Notes: a model not told the origin generated them from the sequence alone. Positions 5,809 to 14,500 are shown, counted from the first letter of the stretch. The stretch is DNA of 14,635 nt from Acidimicrobiaceae bacterium (GCA_003514205.1 DORQ01000031.1:4043-18677), one strand, 5' to 3'. Made by a program: numbers and translations.

Positions 5809-8011
5809 CGAGAAGATGCATGGCGATGTCTGCCACCTTTACTTGATCGTCCTCTAAGCCCTGAGCTTTAGCTCCGTCGTCAATCATTATGTAGCACCAC
5901 GGACACGCAGTAGCGATTCGTGACGCACCAGTGCCGATGAGCTCTTGGGCCCGCTCGACGTTGATGTTCTTGCCGATGTGCTCCTCCATGAACATGCGCG
6001 CGCCGCCGGCACCGCAACACATGCCCTTCGTGCCATTGCGTTCAGCTTCGACAATCTCGATGCCTTTAAGACTTCCCAGCACCTTGCGGGGTGCGGTGTA
6101 GACGTCGTTGTGTCGGCCCAGGTAGCAGCTGTCGTGATACACGATTCGCTCATCCAGGCGAGCGTCGGTCATATCGAGCTTGCCCTGGTCGATGAGCCAT
6201 TCGAGAAACTGGCTGTGGTGAACGACTTCGTAGTGTCCGCCGAGCTGTGGGTACTCGTTGGCGAGCGTGTTGAAGCAGTGCGGGCATTGCGTGATGATCT
6301 TCTTGACGCCCATCCCATCGAGGGTCTCGATGTTCTGCATGGCGAGCATTTGGAAGATGTACTCATTGCCTGATCGGCGTGCTGGATCACCAGTACAGTT
6401 CTCGGCCGGGCCAAGAATGGCGAAATCGATTTCTGCTCGTTGGAGCAGCTTTGCCATTGATTGGGTGACTTTGCGGTTCTTGTCATCGAAGGATCCAGCG
6501 CACCCAACCCAGTAGAGGTATTCGGCCTCCAGCGGCTCGCCGCCAGCGAGGACTTCGATTCCCTCGATGCCCTTGGTCCAGTCAGCGCGCTCGGTCTGGC
6601 TCATTCCCCAGGGGTTGCCGCTGTTCTCCATGCCTCGGTAGGCGCCGCCGAGTTCAGATGGGAAGTCTGATTCCATCAGGGAGAGGTAGCGCCGCATGTC
6701 GAGGATCTTGTCGAGGATCTCAATGTTGACGGGGCAGATCTCGTCACAGGCCTTGCAGGTGGTGCAGGACCAAACCTCTTCGGAGGTGATTCGCTCGAAG
6801 AGGCTGCTTGCCCCGATGGTGATCTCGCGGTCGGTTCCCAGGGGCGGCGATACAACCGGGTCGCCCGTCGCTGCCATGATTTCACCGGTTTTCAGCACAA
6901 TCTCGCGAGGGTCCAGCGGCTTTCCGGTGGCGTGTGCTGGGCAGACTGAGGTACAGCGTCCGCACATGGTGCATGAGTCTGTGTCGAGCAGTTGCTTCCA
7001 GGTGAACTCCTCAATGGTTGAGGCTCCGAAGCTCTCAAGCTCAGTCTCCATGAGGTTTGGCATCGCTTTCATCGCGCCCTTTGGCCGATCACGCTCACTG
7101 AGATACATGTTGATGGGTGCAGTGAACATGTGTCGGAGCATGGTCGAGGGAAGGATGAACAGGAACGCGAGGAAGCTCGCGATGTGCAGCACCCAGAAAA
7201 TCTGGTGTCCACCGGACAGGTGGGTGGAGTCTTTGATGAGCGTGGCGAGGGGGTAACCAAGGATGGAGTACTTCTCGTACTCGGGCATTCCCATGAGGGC
7301 AATGCGGAAGGCCTCAGCTCCAAAGCCGGTAATCCCGATGGCCGTCATGACACCCAGAATGATGGCGTGTTCAGGTTTTGACTTGATCCTGATGCGGTAC
7401 ACCTTGGCGATGTATCGCCGGTAGATCGCCATGAAGAGGCCGAGTAGATAGGCGATACCCGCCACATCGGCCACCAAGGCGTAGCCCTGATACACACCGC
7501 CATGGAGGAACTTCAGCGCAGGCGGTGCTTGGAGATTGATCTCACCGATCGTGGTCACCGCGAGGAGAACGATGAAGCTGAAGTAGATCAGTGAGTGCAT
7601 GATGCCCGCCGCAGGGTCGCGGAGCAGGGTTTGCATGTAGAGGCCAGCTCGCAGTCGGGCGGCGCGTTTCTTGACGTTCTTTGCGGTGGTTCTGCGATTT
7701 TCCGGAAGGCCTCTGTTCCAGTTTCGCATCCGATGGGAGAAGGCCACGCCTCCCCAGATCACCAGCACGATGGTTGCGATATAGAAAACTGGCACGATGG
7801 CATGAGGGATGTTGAGGAACATCTCGCGGCTGATTGGCTGTTCTCCGACGTACTCTTTTTGCCATTCCTCGGCCCAGAGCTTTTCGGCAAGGAAACTGAA
7901 GGCAGTGAGGAGGCTGAAGCCACCGCCGATGATCAAAGGGATGTGGTGCGGCTGAAAGCGTTTGGTCTCAGCGTGTTCAGCAGAATTCTCGGTGACGGTA
8001 GACGCAGTCAT
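5747..8011 (-). CDS. EtfD-like membrane Fe-S reductase (ETF:quinone electron transfer)
   Basis: Numbering is from an upstream ATG at 8071. About six membrane helices lie between 46 and 311 (NarI-like cytochrome-b region with helix histidines such as His91, His159 and His297). Two 4Fe-4S motifs follow (Cys367/370/373/377 and Cys436/439/442/446). Then come two CCG-type domains: Cys524, Cys559, Cys596, Cys599 and Cys649, Cys685-686, Cys723, Cys726. The first CCG domain has NCTGD instead of a Cys pair. This order matches mycobacterial Rv0338c (EtfD), which passes electrons from electron-transfer flavoprotein, reduced by acyl-CoA dehydrogenases, to menaquinone. The etfBA genes are not in the window. 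ATG 8011 is preferred over ATG 8071 because TAACTT lies 7 nt upstream and residues 1-20 look non-conserved; neither start has a clear Shine-Dalgarno. The overlapping pseudo-receiver follows. Other possibility: a related heterodisulfide-reductase-like oxidoreductase. Confidence 0.85.
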   Translation of the reverse strand: MTASTVTENSAEHAETKRFQPHHIPLIIGGGFSLLTAFSFLAEKLWAEEWQKEYVGEQPISREMFLNIPHAIVPVFYIATIVLVIWGGVAFSHRMRNWNRGLPENRRTTAKNVKKRAARLRAGLYMQTLLRDPAAGIMHSLIYFSFIVLLAVTTIGEINLQAPPALKFLHGGVYQGYALVADVAGIAYLLGLFMAIYRRYIAKVYRIRIKSKPEHAIILGVMTAIGITGFGAEAFRIALMGMPEYEKYSILGYPLATLIKDSTHLSGGHQIFWVLHIASFLAFLFILPSTMLRHMFTAPINMYLSERDRPKGAMKAMPNLMETELESFGASTIEEFTWKQLLDTDSCTMCGRCTSVCPAHATGKPLDPREIVLKTGEIMAATGDPVVSPPLGTDREITIGASSLFERITSEEVWSCTTCKACDEICPVNIEILDKILDMRRYLSLMESDFPSELGGAYRGMENSGNPWGMSQTERADWTKGIEGIEVLAGGEPLEAEYLYWVGCAGSFDDKNRKVTQSMAKLLQRAEIDFAILGPAENCTGDPARRSGNEYIFQMLAMQNIETLDGMGVKKIITQCPHCFNTLANEYPQLGGHYEVVHHSQFLEWLIDQGKLDMTDARLDERIVYHDSCYLGRHNDVYTAPRKVLGSLKGIEIVEAERNGTKGMCCGAGGARMFMEEHIGKNINVERAQELIGTGASRIATACPWCYIMIDDGAKAQGLEDDQVKVADIAMHLLDALERQDSESAPVAETSIKD

Positions 8012-8018
8012 GCTGGCC

Positions 8019-8024
8019 AAGTTA
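8019..8024 (-). promoter_or_regulatory. possible -10 box for a leaderless etfD-like transcript
   Basis: TAACTT on the minus strand ends 7 nt before the ATG at 8011. This fits a TAnnnT -10 with transcription starting at the start codon, and supports 8011 over 8071 as the true start. No -35 consensus is evident. Confidence 0.3.
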
Positions 8025-8200
8025 CTGGATTGTGGTGAGATCAGGTAACTGCGAGAACTGAGTCTGTGCATCTATCTCAGAACTGGACGAAACCTCGAGC
8101 CGAATCAGCCGCTGGACGCTGTTGGCAAACAAGAGGTGGGGGTCGTGGGCGATGGGGCTTCGCAACCGATCTAATCAAGAGATAATCAGTATCGCTCCTA

Positions 8201-8229
8201 TTGACAGGTCCGTTCTGGGGATGCATTCT
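8201..8229 (+). promoter_or_regulatory. candidate promoter, consensus -35 with weak -10
   Basis: TTGACA (8201-8206) is a perfect sigma-70 -35. Seventeen bases later CATTCT (8224-8229) keeps the key A2 and T6 of the -10. If used, a transcript starting near 8236 would run through all the hairpins up to the acyltransferase, as a leader of about 380 nt or a separate RNA. Confidence 0.3.
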
Positions 8230-8287
8230 GGTCTCAGTCGCTCTCAATAATCTGGTCAAACAGACGCGACGGCGACGTAGCAACCCA

Positions 8288-8306
8288 GTGGGCCAGCCAA
8301 GCCCAC
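8288..8306. repeat. perfect 6-bp hairpin
   Basis: GTGGGC (8288-8293) and GCCCAC (8301-8306) pair perfectly around a 7-nt loop. No T tract follows on either strand, so it is not a standard terminator. Confidence 0.5.
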
Positions 8307-8426
8307 GAACTCCGAAAACGAAACCGGTTTACCACCGAATAGAAGGGGGACAGTTGCCATGGGATCTGTAGTCATTGATGAGCGGTCGCCTCCAATCTGA
8401 AGTGATCGCCAAACGAGTCGCCTCAT

Positions 8427-8442
8427 GACCCGCTAGCGGGTC
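8427..8442. repeat. perfect 16-bp palindrome
   Basis: GACCCGCTAGCGGGTC is identical to its own reverse complement, centred between 8434 and 8435. It could be a dimeric regulator site, or part of a folded RNA in which the left arm can pair elsewhere. CTAGCGG recurs at 8478-8484. Confidence 0.7.
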
Positions 8443-8451
8443 GGCCAGGTT

Positions 8452-8575
8452 GAAGTTGCCACGTTCATCCGCCAGTACTAGCGGACCTTCGGATGCCGAT
8501 CCGTCAGGGCGATGCTTTCGCCCGGGAGTCGCACCGGGTCCGCCCGCCAGCAGGGCCGGTGAACGTGGCAACTTC
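8452..8575. repeat. perfect 16-bp inverted repeat enclosing 92 nt
   Basis: GAAGTTGCCACGTTCA (8452-8467) is the exact reverse complement of 8560-8575. Pairing continues inward for about six more positions with one C-C mismatch and one wobble (8468-8473 with 8554-8559). Inside are TCCGC/GCGGA (8468-8472 with 8481-8485), which competes with that extension, and GGGCGA-TGCTT-TCGCCC (8507-8523). CAGGTT at 8446-8451, directly outside the left arm, can pair with AACCTG at 8608-8613. The flanks show no target-site duplication and the interior has no transposase. Confidence 0.85.
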
Positions 8576-8594
8576 GCGTCTCGCGCCTTGTTCG

Positions 8595-8619
8595 CCAGAT
8601 TTCTCCTAACCTGATCTGG
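8595..8619. promoter_or_regulatory. dyad overlapping the acyltransferase start, possible operator
   Basis: CCAGAT (8595-8600) and ATCTGG (8614-8619) form a dyad with 13 bp between the arms. It spans the possible -10 box TAACCT and the first base of the GTG start codon, a suitable position for a repressor. Confidence 0.35.
8607..8612 (+). promoter_or_regulatory. possible -10 box for leaderless acyltransferase mRNA
   Basis: TAACCT fits TAnnnT and ends 6 nt before GTG 8619. The bases ahead of the GTG are pyrimidine-rich with no Shine-Dalgarno, which supports a leaderless start. It overlaps the dyad at 8595-8619. Confidence 0.35.
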
Positions 8620-9884
8620 TGACCAAGGAGACCCGAGACTTCAGCGAGCCCTACCGCTCGCGTGCGCCCAAACTCGGATTTGTCGGACCACTCGACGGTA
8701 TTCGTGCAATTGCAGTCGGTATGGTCATGGCGGTTCACCTTCTCGGAACCAAGGCAGGTTCGTTCGTTGGCGGGGTCGACCTGTTCATGGTTGTCTCCGG
8801 GTTCCTCATCACCACGCTGCTTCTCCAGGAGCATCGGTCGACTGGGCAGATCTCGATTCGCAAGTTCTATGTGCGGAGGGCGCTCCGACTCCTTCCAGCG
8901 CTGTATGTAGTGCTCCTGTTCACCTTGGTCCTGGGTGCACTGGCCAAGGAAGGCCGTTTCTTCTCGGTAGCGGTCAAAGAGGTGGTAGCCGCCTTCTTCT
9001 ACATGTACCACGTCGTCTTCGCTGCGACGCTTGGCGGTGCCACCGACACCTATGAAGGTGTTGTGGTCCACTTTCTTCCTCAGCTCTGGTCCCTGTCAGT
9101 GGAGGAGCACTTCTACTTCGTCGTTGCTGGGATGTTCGCGGTTGCAATACGAAGAAACTGGGTACGCCAACTCGGTGTCGCGGCAGCCCTATTCGTATTG
9201 GTGGCGCTGGTGAGTCGGGCTACTGGCCATATCGGCCCCCTCTATTTCTGGCTACAACGACCCGACAGCCTGGTCGCCGGGGTACTCGCTGCGATCATCA
9301 ATGCGGAGATGCCTACCACCTTGACTGCTCGGCAGACTCAACGACTGAAGGTCCTCGGGTCCGTTGGTGCGCTGTGTGCTGGAGTATCGCTGTTTGCTTC
9401 CACCTCGGTGTTCAACAAACTCGGTATCGCATGGCGGTGGACTGATCTCACCACGTTGCGAATCCCCGAAGCCGAACTCGTTGTTGGAGAACGACGCTTC
9501 GGAATGACCTGGACTGATGTCGGGTTCAGCGCAATCTCGATTGGATTCATTCCGGCAGTGATAGCTCTGGTTCGTTGCCCTGACTGGTTGCTTGGCCGGT
9601 GGCTCTCTATCAAACCGTTTCGGTTTATTGGCCGACTGTCCTACACGATCTATATCTGGCATGTGCCCTGGTTTATCGCGGTGGTTCAGTTCGAGAACGT
9701 GTTGCCCGCACCAGTGCTCCTGGTCCTTGCGCTGGGTGGAACCCTCGGAATCTCGATGTTGTCCTACCGATTGATCGAGACTCCCGCACTGCGCTTGAAG
9801 ATGCGCTACGCCGCTGATCCGGATTCGTTGGATCTCACCAAACTGTCAGCGGAACCCAAAGCACCAGCCGACCCGTCTACTTGA
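8619..9884 (+). CDS. acyltransferase family 3 membrane protein (OafA/YrhL-like)
   Basis: This 421-residue polytopic membrane protein is predicted to move acyl groups (often acetyl) onto a surface polysaccharide, lipid or antibiotic-like acceptor. The family hallmarks are near the N-terminus: GPLDGIRAIAV (23-33), the putative catalytic His40 in MAVHLLG, GGVDLFMVVSGFLITTLL (51-68), and KFYVRRALRLLPAL (82-95). A further conserved SLSVEEHFYF lies near residues 158-167, and about ten hydrophobic segments follow. It ends after the acyltransferase domain; there is no C-terminal SGNH esterase domain, unlike the two-domain O-acetyltransferases. The acceptor cannot be read from sequence. The start is GTG 8619, chosen because the LDGxR motif sits about 25 residues in. 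The gene is convergent with a GT-C glycosyltransferase gene and their last 8 bp overlap. Confidence 0.92.
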   Translation: MTKETRDFSEPYRSRAPKLGFVGPLDGIRAIAVGMVMAVHLLGTKAGSFVGGVDLFMVVSGFLITTLLLQEHRSTGQISIRKFYVRRALRLLPALYVVLLFTLVLGALAKEGRFFSVAVKEVVAAFFYMYHVVFAATLGGATDTYEGVVVHFLPQLWSLSVEEHFYFVVAGMFAVAIRRNWVRQLGVAAALFVLVALVSRATGHIGPLYFWLQRPDSLVAGVLAAIINAEMPTTLTARQTQRLKVLGSVGALCAGVSLFASTSVFNKLGIAWRWTDLTTLRIPEAELVVGERRFGMTWTDVGFSAISIGFIPAVIALVRCPDWLLGRWLSIKPFRFIGRLSYTIYIWHVPWFIAVVQFENVLPAPVLLVLALGGTLGISMLSYRLIETPALRLKMRYAADPDSLDLTKLSAEPKAPADPST

Positions 9885-11457
9885 GAAGGATCTCGTAGGT
9901 CGTCACGGGCCCATCTGAGGCGAGCGTCTTGAGCGTGAATTCCTTGCGGAGCTGACTGAGCGGAACCAAATGGCCGTAGTTCGGCGGAAGGTCGATCCAC
10001 GCGAGACAAATTCGATCTGCTCGCAGATCGCGCCGAACCACCTCGAGGTCGTTCACCGGGTCGAATGACTCCAACCCAGTCAACCGGGGGCTCCATTGTG
10101 CTTCGAGGTCGGCCTCGTACAGTCCGTTTGGCAGGTTTGATAGCAGTCGGCAGTCTGACGGGATCGCGTCAAGGGCCTCGCTTCGGCGAGCCCGGTCAAA
10201 GGTGGGTCCTGAGTAGTTTCCGCCGAAGAGGTCGGGTCCACTCTGGAAGTACGCAACCATGCCGATTCCAAGGGCGAGATTGAGTGCGGTCCACAGAGCT
10301 AATGCCGCGGTGGCCGCCCTTGCCCAGATTCCTGGATTGCTGCGAGCAACCCGATCGAGGGTCAAAATCGCCAGAAGAACGAGCGGCAAGTAGAGCGGAT
10401 TCAGGAGTCGAAAATCGAGTTGGTTGAGGCCAGTGGTCGTGCGGGCATACAGCATGTACAACGCATAGGTGGCCGTATGGATCACCAGAAGTCCTGGAAG
10501 CGTTCCACCTAACTGCATCCATAGCCTGCGGGGGTGGAGCCGAAGGAGGCCATGCTCGGATCCAACCTTGAGTTCAGAGACTCCAAGGGATCGTGCGGTG
10601 AAGGCGGCCATCACGCTGACGCCGATGAGGCCAACGATGAACCAGATCAGACGGAGGTCGATTGCGACACCAGGGTTGAGGAAGTTTCCAAGGGTTGCGA
10701 TCAGGTCAATGGTGTTTGCAACCAATCCCCGATTCGATGAGTAGCGGACTCCGAGGGCGGTTCCGTCGATCGAGCGATTGCGAAGGACCCACAACAGCAT
10801 TGTGGTTCCAGCGGGGAGACCGAAAGCGACACACCGCTTGATCCGATCAGGCAGGGTGAGCTTGTGGCAGGAAAGGGCCCAGAGGGGAATGATCCCGAGG
10901 AACACGATTCCTGCATAGCGAATCAGGAATGCCACCGCAATGGCGCAACCCGCCAAGAACCAATGGTGAAGTTTCGGAGACTCGGGCAATGTCAGCAGCG
11001 CGAATGCGCAGAGCGCAACCAGCATGAACGCAAAGTCAGTCATCAGGAGATGGCCAAGCAGCATCGATGAGCATCCGAGCGCCACCGTTGCGGTGCCAGC
11101 GAGGAGGAATGGTCGACTATGAACCATTGATCTCAGGAGCGCAGAGAAAACCAGGACGATTCCAACTGTGGTGAGGGCATTGAGCCAGATTGCCGCTCCC
11201 TCGGCATCAAGGGGCGTGAGCCGGTCCAGCACCGACATCGCTGTTGGCCAACCGGGTGGCCAGATGGTCAGTTTCGGCTCAAGGAAGTAGCCAAGACCCT
11301 TTCCAGCCGAGAGATTGTCAGCAATTGCCTCATAGCCGACGCCATCATCTCCGACGGCGAGGCCGCTTCGGTTGCCAATCAGGACGGCGACCGCGCTGGC
11401 CGCTGCGAGCGCTGGCACTGCGAACCGTGAGTTGATGATCTGAGGAGGCAGTGCCAT
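9877..11457 (-). CDS. predicted GT-C fold membrane glycosyltransferase (GT39/PMT-like)
   Basis: From ATG 11457 this is a 526-residue polytopic protein with about ten membrane helices and a soluble C-terminal part (about 405-526). It has the GT-C plan: an acidic pair in the first extracytoplasmic loop (Asp37-Asp38 in AVGDDGVGY), then ADNLSAGKGLGY (46-57), the WPPGWP motif (66-71), TDF (140-142), FLIRYAG (177-183) and DFRLLNPLYLP (348-358). Such enzymes use polyprenyl-phosphate sugars to glycosylate lipids, glycans or proteins outside the membrane. The sequence does not show which sugar or acceptor. The start at 11457 is preferred to GTG 11487 because GAGG lies 8 nt upstream of it. Its end overlaps the stop of the convergent acyltransferase gene, a possible functional partner in surface glycan modification. 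Divergent from the cyclase gene. Confidence 0.7.
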   Translation of the reverse strand: MALPPQIINSRFAVPALAAASAVAVLIGNRSGLAVGDDGVGYEAIADNLSAGKGLGYFLEPKLTIWPPGWPTAMSVLDRLTPLDAEGAAIWLNALTTVGIVLVFSALLRSMVHSRPFLLAGTATVALGCSSMLLGHLLMTDFAFMLVALCAFALLTLPESPKLHHWFLAGCAIAVAFLIRYAGIVFLGIIPLWALSCHKLTLPDRIKRCVAFGLPAGTTMLLWVLRNRSIDGTALGVRYSSNRGLVANTIDLIATLGNFLNPGVAIDLRLIWFIVGLIGVSVMAAFTARSLGVSELKVGSEHGLLRLHPRRLWMQLGGTLPGLLVIHTATYALYMLYARTTTGLNQLDFRLLNPLYLPLVLLAILTLDRVARSNPGIWARAATAALALWTALNLALGIGMVAYFQSGPDLFGGNYSGPTFDRARRSEALDAIPSDCRLLSNLPNGLYEADLEAQWSPRLTGLESFDPVNDLEVVRRDLRADRICLAWIDLPPNYGHLVPLSQLRKEFTLKTLASDGPVTTYEILLK

Positions 11458-11511
11458 CGGTAATCCTCGGCGATTGGGGGTGCGCACAGCGCTGTGGATT
11501 CTGCCCGCCGA

Positions 11512-11540
11512 TTGACACCGCGGAGCAGCACGACTGTACT
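11512..11540 (+). promoter_or_regulatory. candidate sigma-70 promoter for the cyclase-ATPase gene
   Basis: TTGACA (11512-11517) and TGTACT (11535-11540) are separated by exactly 17 bp. The -35 is perfect and the -10 matches four of six bases including the last T. Transcription would start near 11547, giving a leader of about 34 nt. A competing possibility is TAGACT at 11567-11572, 8 nt before the ATG, for a leaderless mRNA. Confidence 0.45.
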
Positions 11541-11580
11541 CCGATGGTTAGTTCGAGTTGGGACCGTAGACTGTGCGGCG

Positions 11581-14500
11581 ATGGCTTGTCTGAACTGCGG
11601 AGCGAAATCGGAGAGTGATGCCCGATTTTGTAGTAGCTGTGGCCATTCATTGCACACGCGAACTGAGGAGCGACGAACCGTCACAGTGCTCTTCGCCGAC
11701 CTGGTCGGGTTCACGGCACTCTCTGAGTCGATGGACCCCGAGTCACTCAAGCGGTTAGTCGATACTGCCTTTCAGGGGATGGTGGCTGATATCCACGTGT
11801 TTGGCGGGCGCGTCGACAAGATTGTCGGCGACGCCATCTTGGCGCTCTTTGGAGCGCCCGTCGCGCACGAGGATGATGCTGAGCGGGCTGTTCGTGCGGC
11901 GCTCAAGATGCAGCAGACCCTTGCCGAGTTTTCAGCGGCTCAAGGCCTCGACATCGAAATACGCGTGGGAGTGAACACCGGTGAGGTGCTGGTCGGTGCA
12001 CTGAAGTCGGGGGGCGACTACACGGCGATGGGCGATGTGGTGAACATTGCCAATCGCCTGCAGACCATGGCGGCACCGTCCACGGTGTTGGTTGGTGATG
12101 CCACGAGAGCGTTGACGATCGAGTCCATTGACTATGAATCGTTGGGTGAGGTCGAGTTGCGCGGGCGTGAGCAGGGAATTGAGGCCTGGTTGGCAGTTCG
12201 CCCCTTGGCGTTGCCGGGACATCGGTCCCGCCGACGTACGACACTGATCGGGCGGGATGATGAGTTGGAGTTACTCCAAGGTCTCGCCTCGGTGTCGATG
12301 ACTCACTCAAGGGGGCAGTTTGTTCTGCTGCTCGGCGATGCCGGAGTTGGCAAATCTCGACTTACTGACGAAATGCAGAGGATCGTGTGCGACCGAGTTC
12401 CAGAAGCGCTGGTCCTGAATGGTCGATGCCTGCCGTATGGCGAATCCAATCCCTGGTGGCCAATAGCGGAGGTCTTGAGAGAAGCCTGTGGGATTGAGTC
12501 CGAGGACCCAGCAGACATAGCGAAACACAAATGCCTTGCTGCAGTTGATCGCCTTGAGGGACTCGATGACGCCCCGTCTGTGGTCAATGGCCTGCTTCAT
12601 CTTCTTGGCTATGACGGCCCAGTCCGAGCCCTGGAGCCCATGAGCGCACGGACCGAGGCAATTCAGTCCATGCTCGCCTTCCTTGAGGCAGGGCTACGGC
12701 GACGTCCAATTCTGGTTCGGCTCGCCGACCTTCACTGGGCAGATGAAGAGGTGCTCGCGTTCATCGCCCAGGTTGGGCTTCGACTGGGACGACTGCCCTT
12801 TGTGCTGGTCGCCACGGCGCGAACAGAACTCATGGATCGTTGGAGTGCGACGGCAACTGGGAACAACACACTGATCCTGCATCTCGATCCACTCTCGCGG
12901 GAGGCCTCTGAACAGTTACTCGACGCACTCCTCGAACATCCACTGGAGGAGTCAGTTCGCGGCGGGCTCCTTGACCGCAGTGGTGGCAACCCGTTCTATC
13001 TTGAAGAGTTGACCACTCTCTTGGAGGAGGATCCTCTGGCCGATGCCACTGGGCTGCCAGACACACTCCGAGGGTTGGTCGCGGCGCGCATTGATGCATT
13101 GACGATCAACGAACAAAAGACGCTCGAGGATGCAGCCGTGTGGGGAGCCGAAGGTCCGGTCCTCGCGTTGTCGGAGATCTCGCGGCTGAGTAATCGCGGA
13201 GCGGAGATTGACGCGGTGATCGATGGTCTCGTGAGCAAAGAGGTCTTCACCGTAGAGGGCGGACACTGGGCCTTTCGAAGTGACCTGGTGCGTGAGGTGG
13301 CCTACGGGCGACTCACGAAGTTCGATCGCCAAACTCGCCATTTGAAGATCGCTCAACACCTCGTCGCGCTCGGCAGCGGCAGGTTCATGGACAACGGCTT
13401 TGTCGAACTTGTGGCTCGCCACTTCGGCGAGGCACAGCGACTCAGCGCTGAACTCGGAGCGCAGGGAGTTGCCTCAGAAACGCTGGTGACAGACACCCGA
13501 TTGTGGTCTGCTGAGGCGGCGCGAAGGTTTGAGCAAACGGCAGCCTGGCCAACCGTGGACCGCCATCTGACAGTCGCGCTCAGTTGTTGTGTCGACGGGG
13601 AGGATGAGCCTGAACGACTGGGGTACTTGCTGTCAAGGAGTCACGCCCGGGGCGAAATGTGGAGACTCGAAGAGGCGAAATCGGATGCTGTTGAGGCGCT
13701 TGAGCTCGCCGAGCGCTTGGATGGTCCGCTTGGGCGGGCACGATCACATCTCTGCTTGGGTGAGCTTGCGGGTCGCCTGGGCAATTCTGTGGAGGCCATT
13801 GCGGAGCTGAGTGATTCATTGCAGCGGTTCGACCAACTCAATGATCGGAGTGGCCAAGCCCACGCGTCGCGGGCGTTGGGAATGGCAGAGCTCTTTCGAT
13901 CTGCGCCGGCTTCGGCAGAACCACACATCACACGGGCTCTTGAGGCCTACCGGGAGGTTCAGGATCAACGTGGACAGGCCTGGGCGCTGCAGAACCTCGC
14001 ATGGATAGCGTTCGTCTCGGGCGACGTGGAGGCTGCTGAACATCGCCTCGGCGCCTCGTCAGCCGCTTTCCGCAAACTTGGTGACCCCGGGGGACTCTTG
14101 TGGACGGATGGCCTACTTGCGTTCCTGCGTCTCTTCCAAGGCCGCCTTGATGAGGCACGCGCGATAGCGACTCGAACATCACTGGAAGGCCAGCGTCGAG
14201 GGGAGCGTTGGGGCGAGGCAATGATGATGATCGTTCTGGGCGCTGTTCAGCTCTGGGAGGGCGAGACTGCTGAGGCGGTCCGGTCTGCGCGCCGCTCGGT
14301 AGGGCTCTTTCGCGATCTTGGCGATGCTGTGGGTCTCGAGGATGCTCTCGGGTTGTTGAGCCGTGCCCTCGTGATGTCGGGAGAGATCCAAGAGGGTGTC
14401 GGACTTGCTCAGGAATCGGTAGCTGCACACCGCGATTCTTCAGCGGTGTCTGGGGTCCTTGGTGTCACCATCCGCACTGCGATCGGGGTGCAGCTGGGAG

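Larger units (their letters stand above)
8072..8618. other. gene-poor intergenic region rich in dyads
   Basis: I see no convincing gene in these bases, on either strand, between the divergent EtfD-like and acyltransferase genes. The half nearer the EtfD gene (8072-8280) shows little beyond a TTGACA at 8201. The half nearer the acyltransferase (8281-8619) is packed with dyads: a 6-bp hairpin at 8288-8306, AAACCGGTTT at 8321-8330, an 8-bp stem at 8382-8409, a 16-bp palindrome at 8427-8442, a perfect 16-bp inverted repeat at 8452-8575 and a dyad at 8595-8619. It may hold a structured leader or small RNA, or a mobile-element remnant. No known riboswitch, tmRNA, SRP or RNase P signature was recognised. 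Confidence 0.6.

Noticed and set aside
8371..8420. hammerhead-like core (TTGATGAG, stem, then CAAAC)
   Set aside because: The essential C of CUGAUGA is a T and the GAA after stem II is CAA, so a self-cleaving ribozyme is not supported.
8329..8571. 80-codon minus-strand frame across the large inverted repeat
   Set aside because: It has no ribosome site, its composition is explained by the dyads, and I recognise no family. A decayed gene fragment cannot be fully excluded; a BLASTP match of the second half (after residue 28) would change this.
8452..8575. integron attC site or insertion-sequence remnant
   Set aside because: The arms lack the attC core ends (GTTRRRY/RYYYAAC), no integrase or transposase is nearby, and no target duplication flanks the repeat.
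8478..9071. 197-codon minus-strand frame opposite the acyltransferase
   Set aside because: Antisense to a strongly supported gene, with a highly charged, low-complexity translation typical of a shadow frame.
12694..14428. several 60-170 codon frames on both strands over the cyclase gene
   Set aside because: All lie within one continuous plus-strand frame (11581-14635) with recognisable cyclase and ATPase motifs and helical-repeat composition; the others are shadows.
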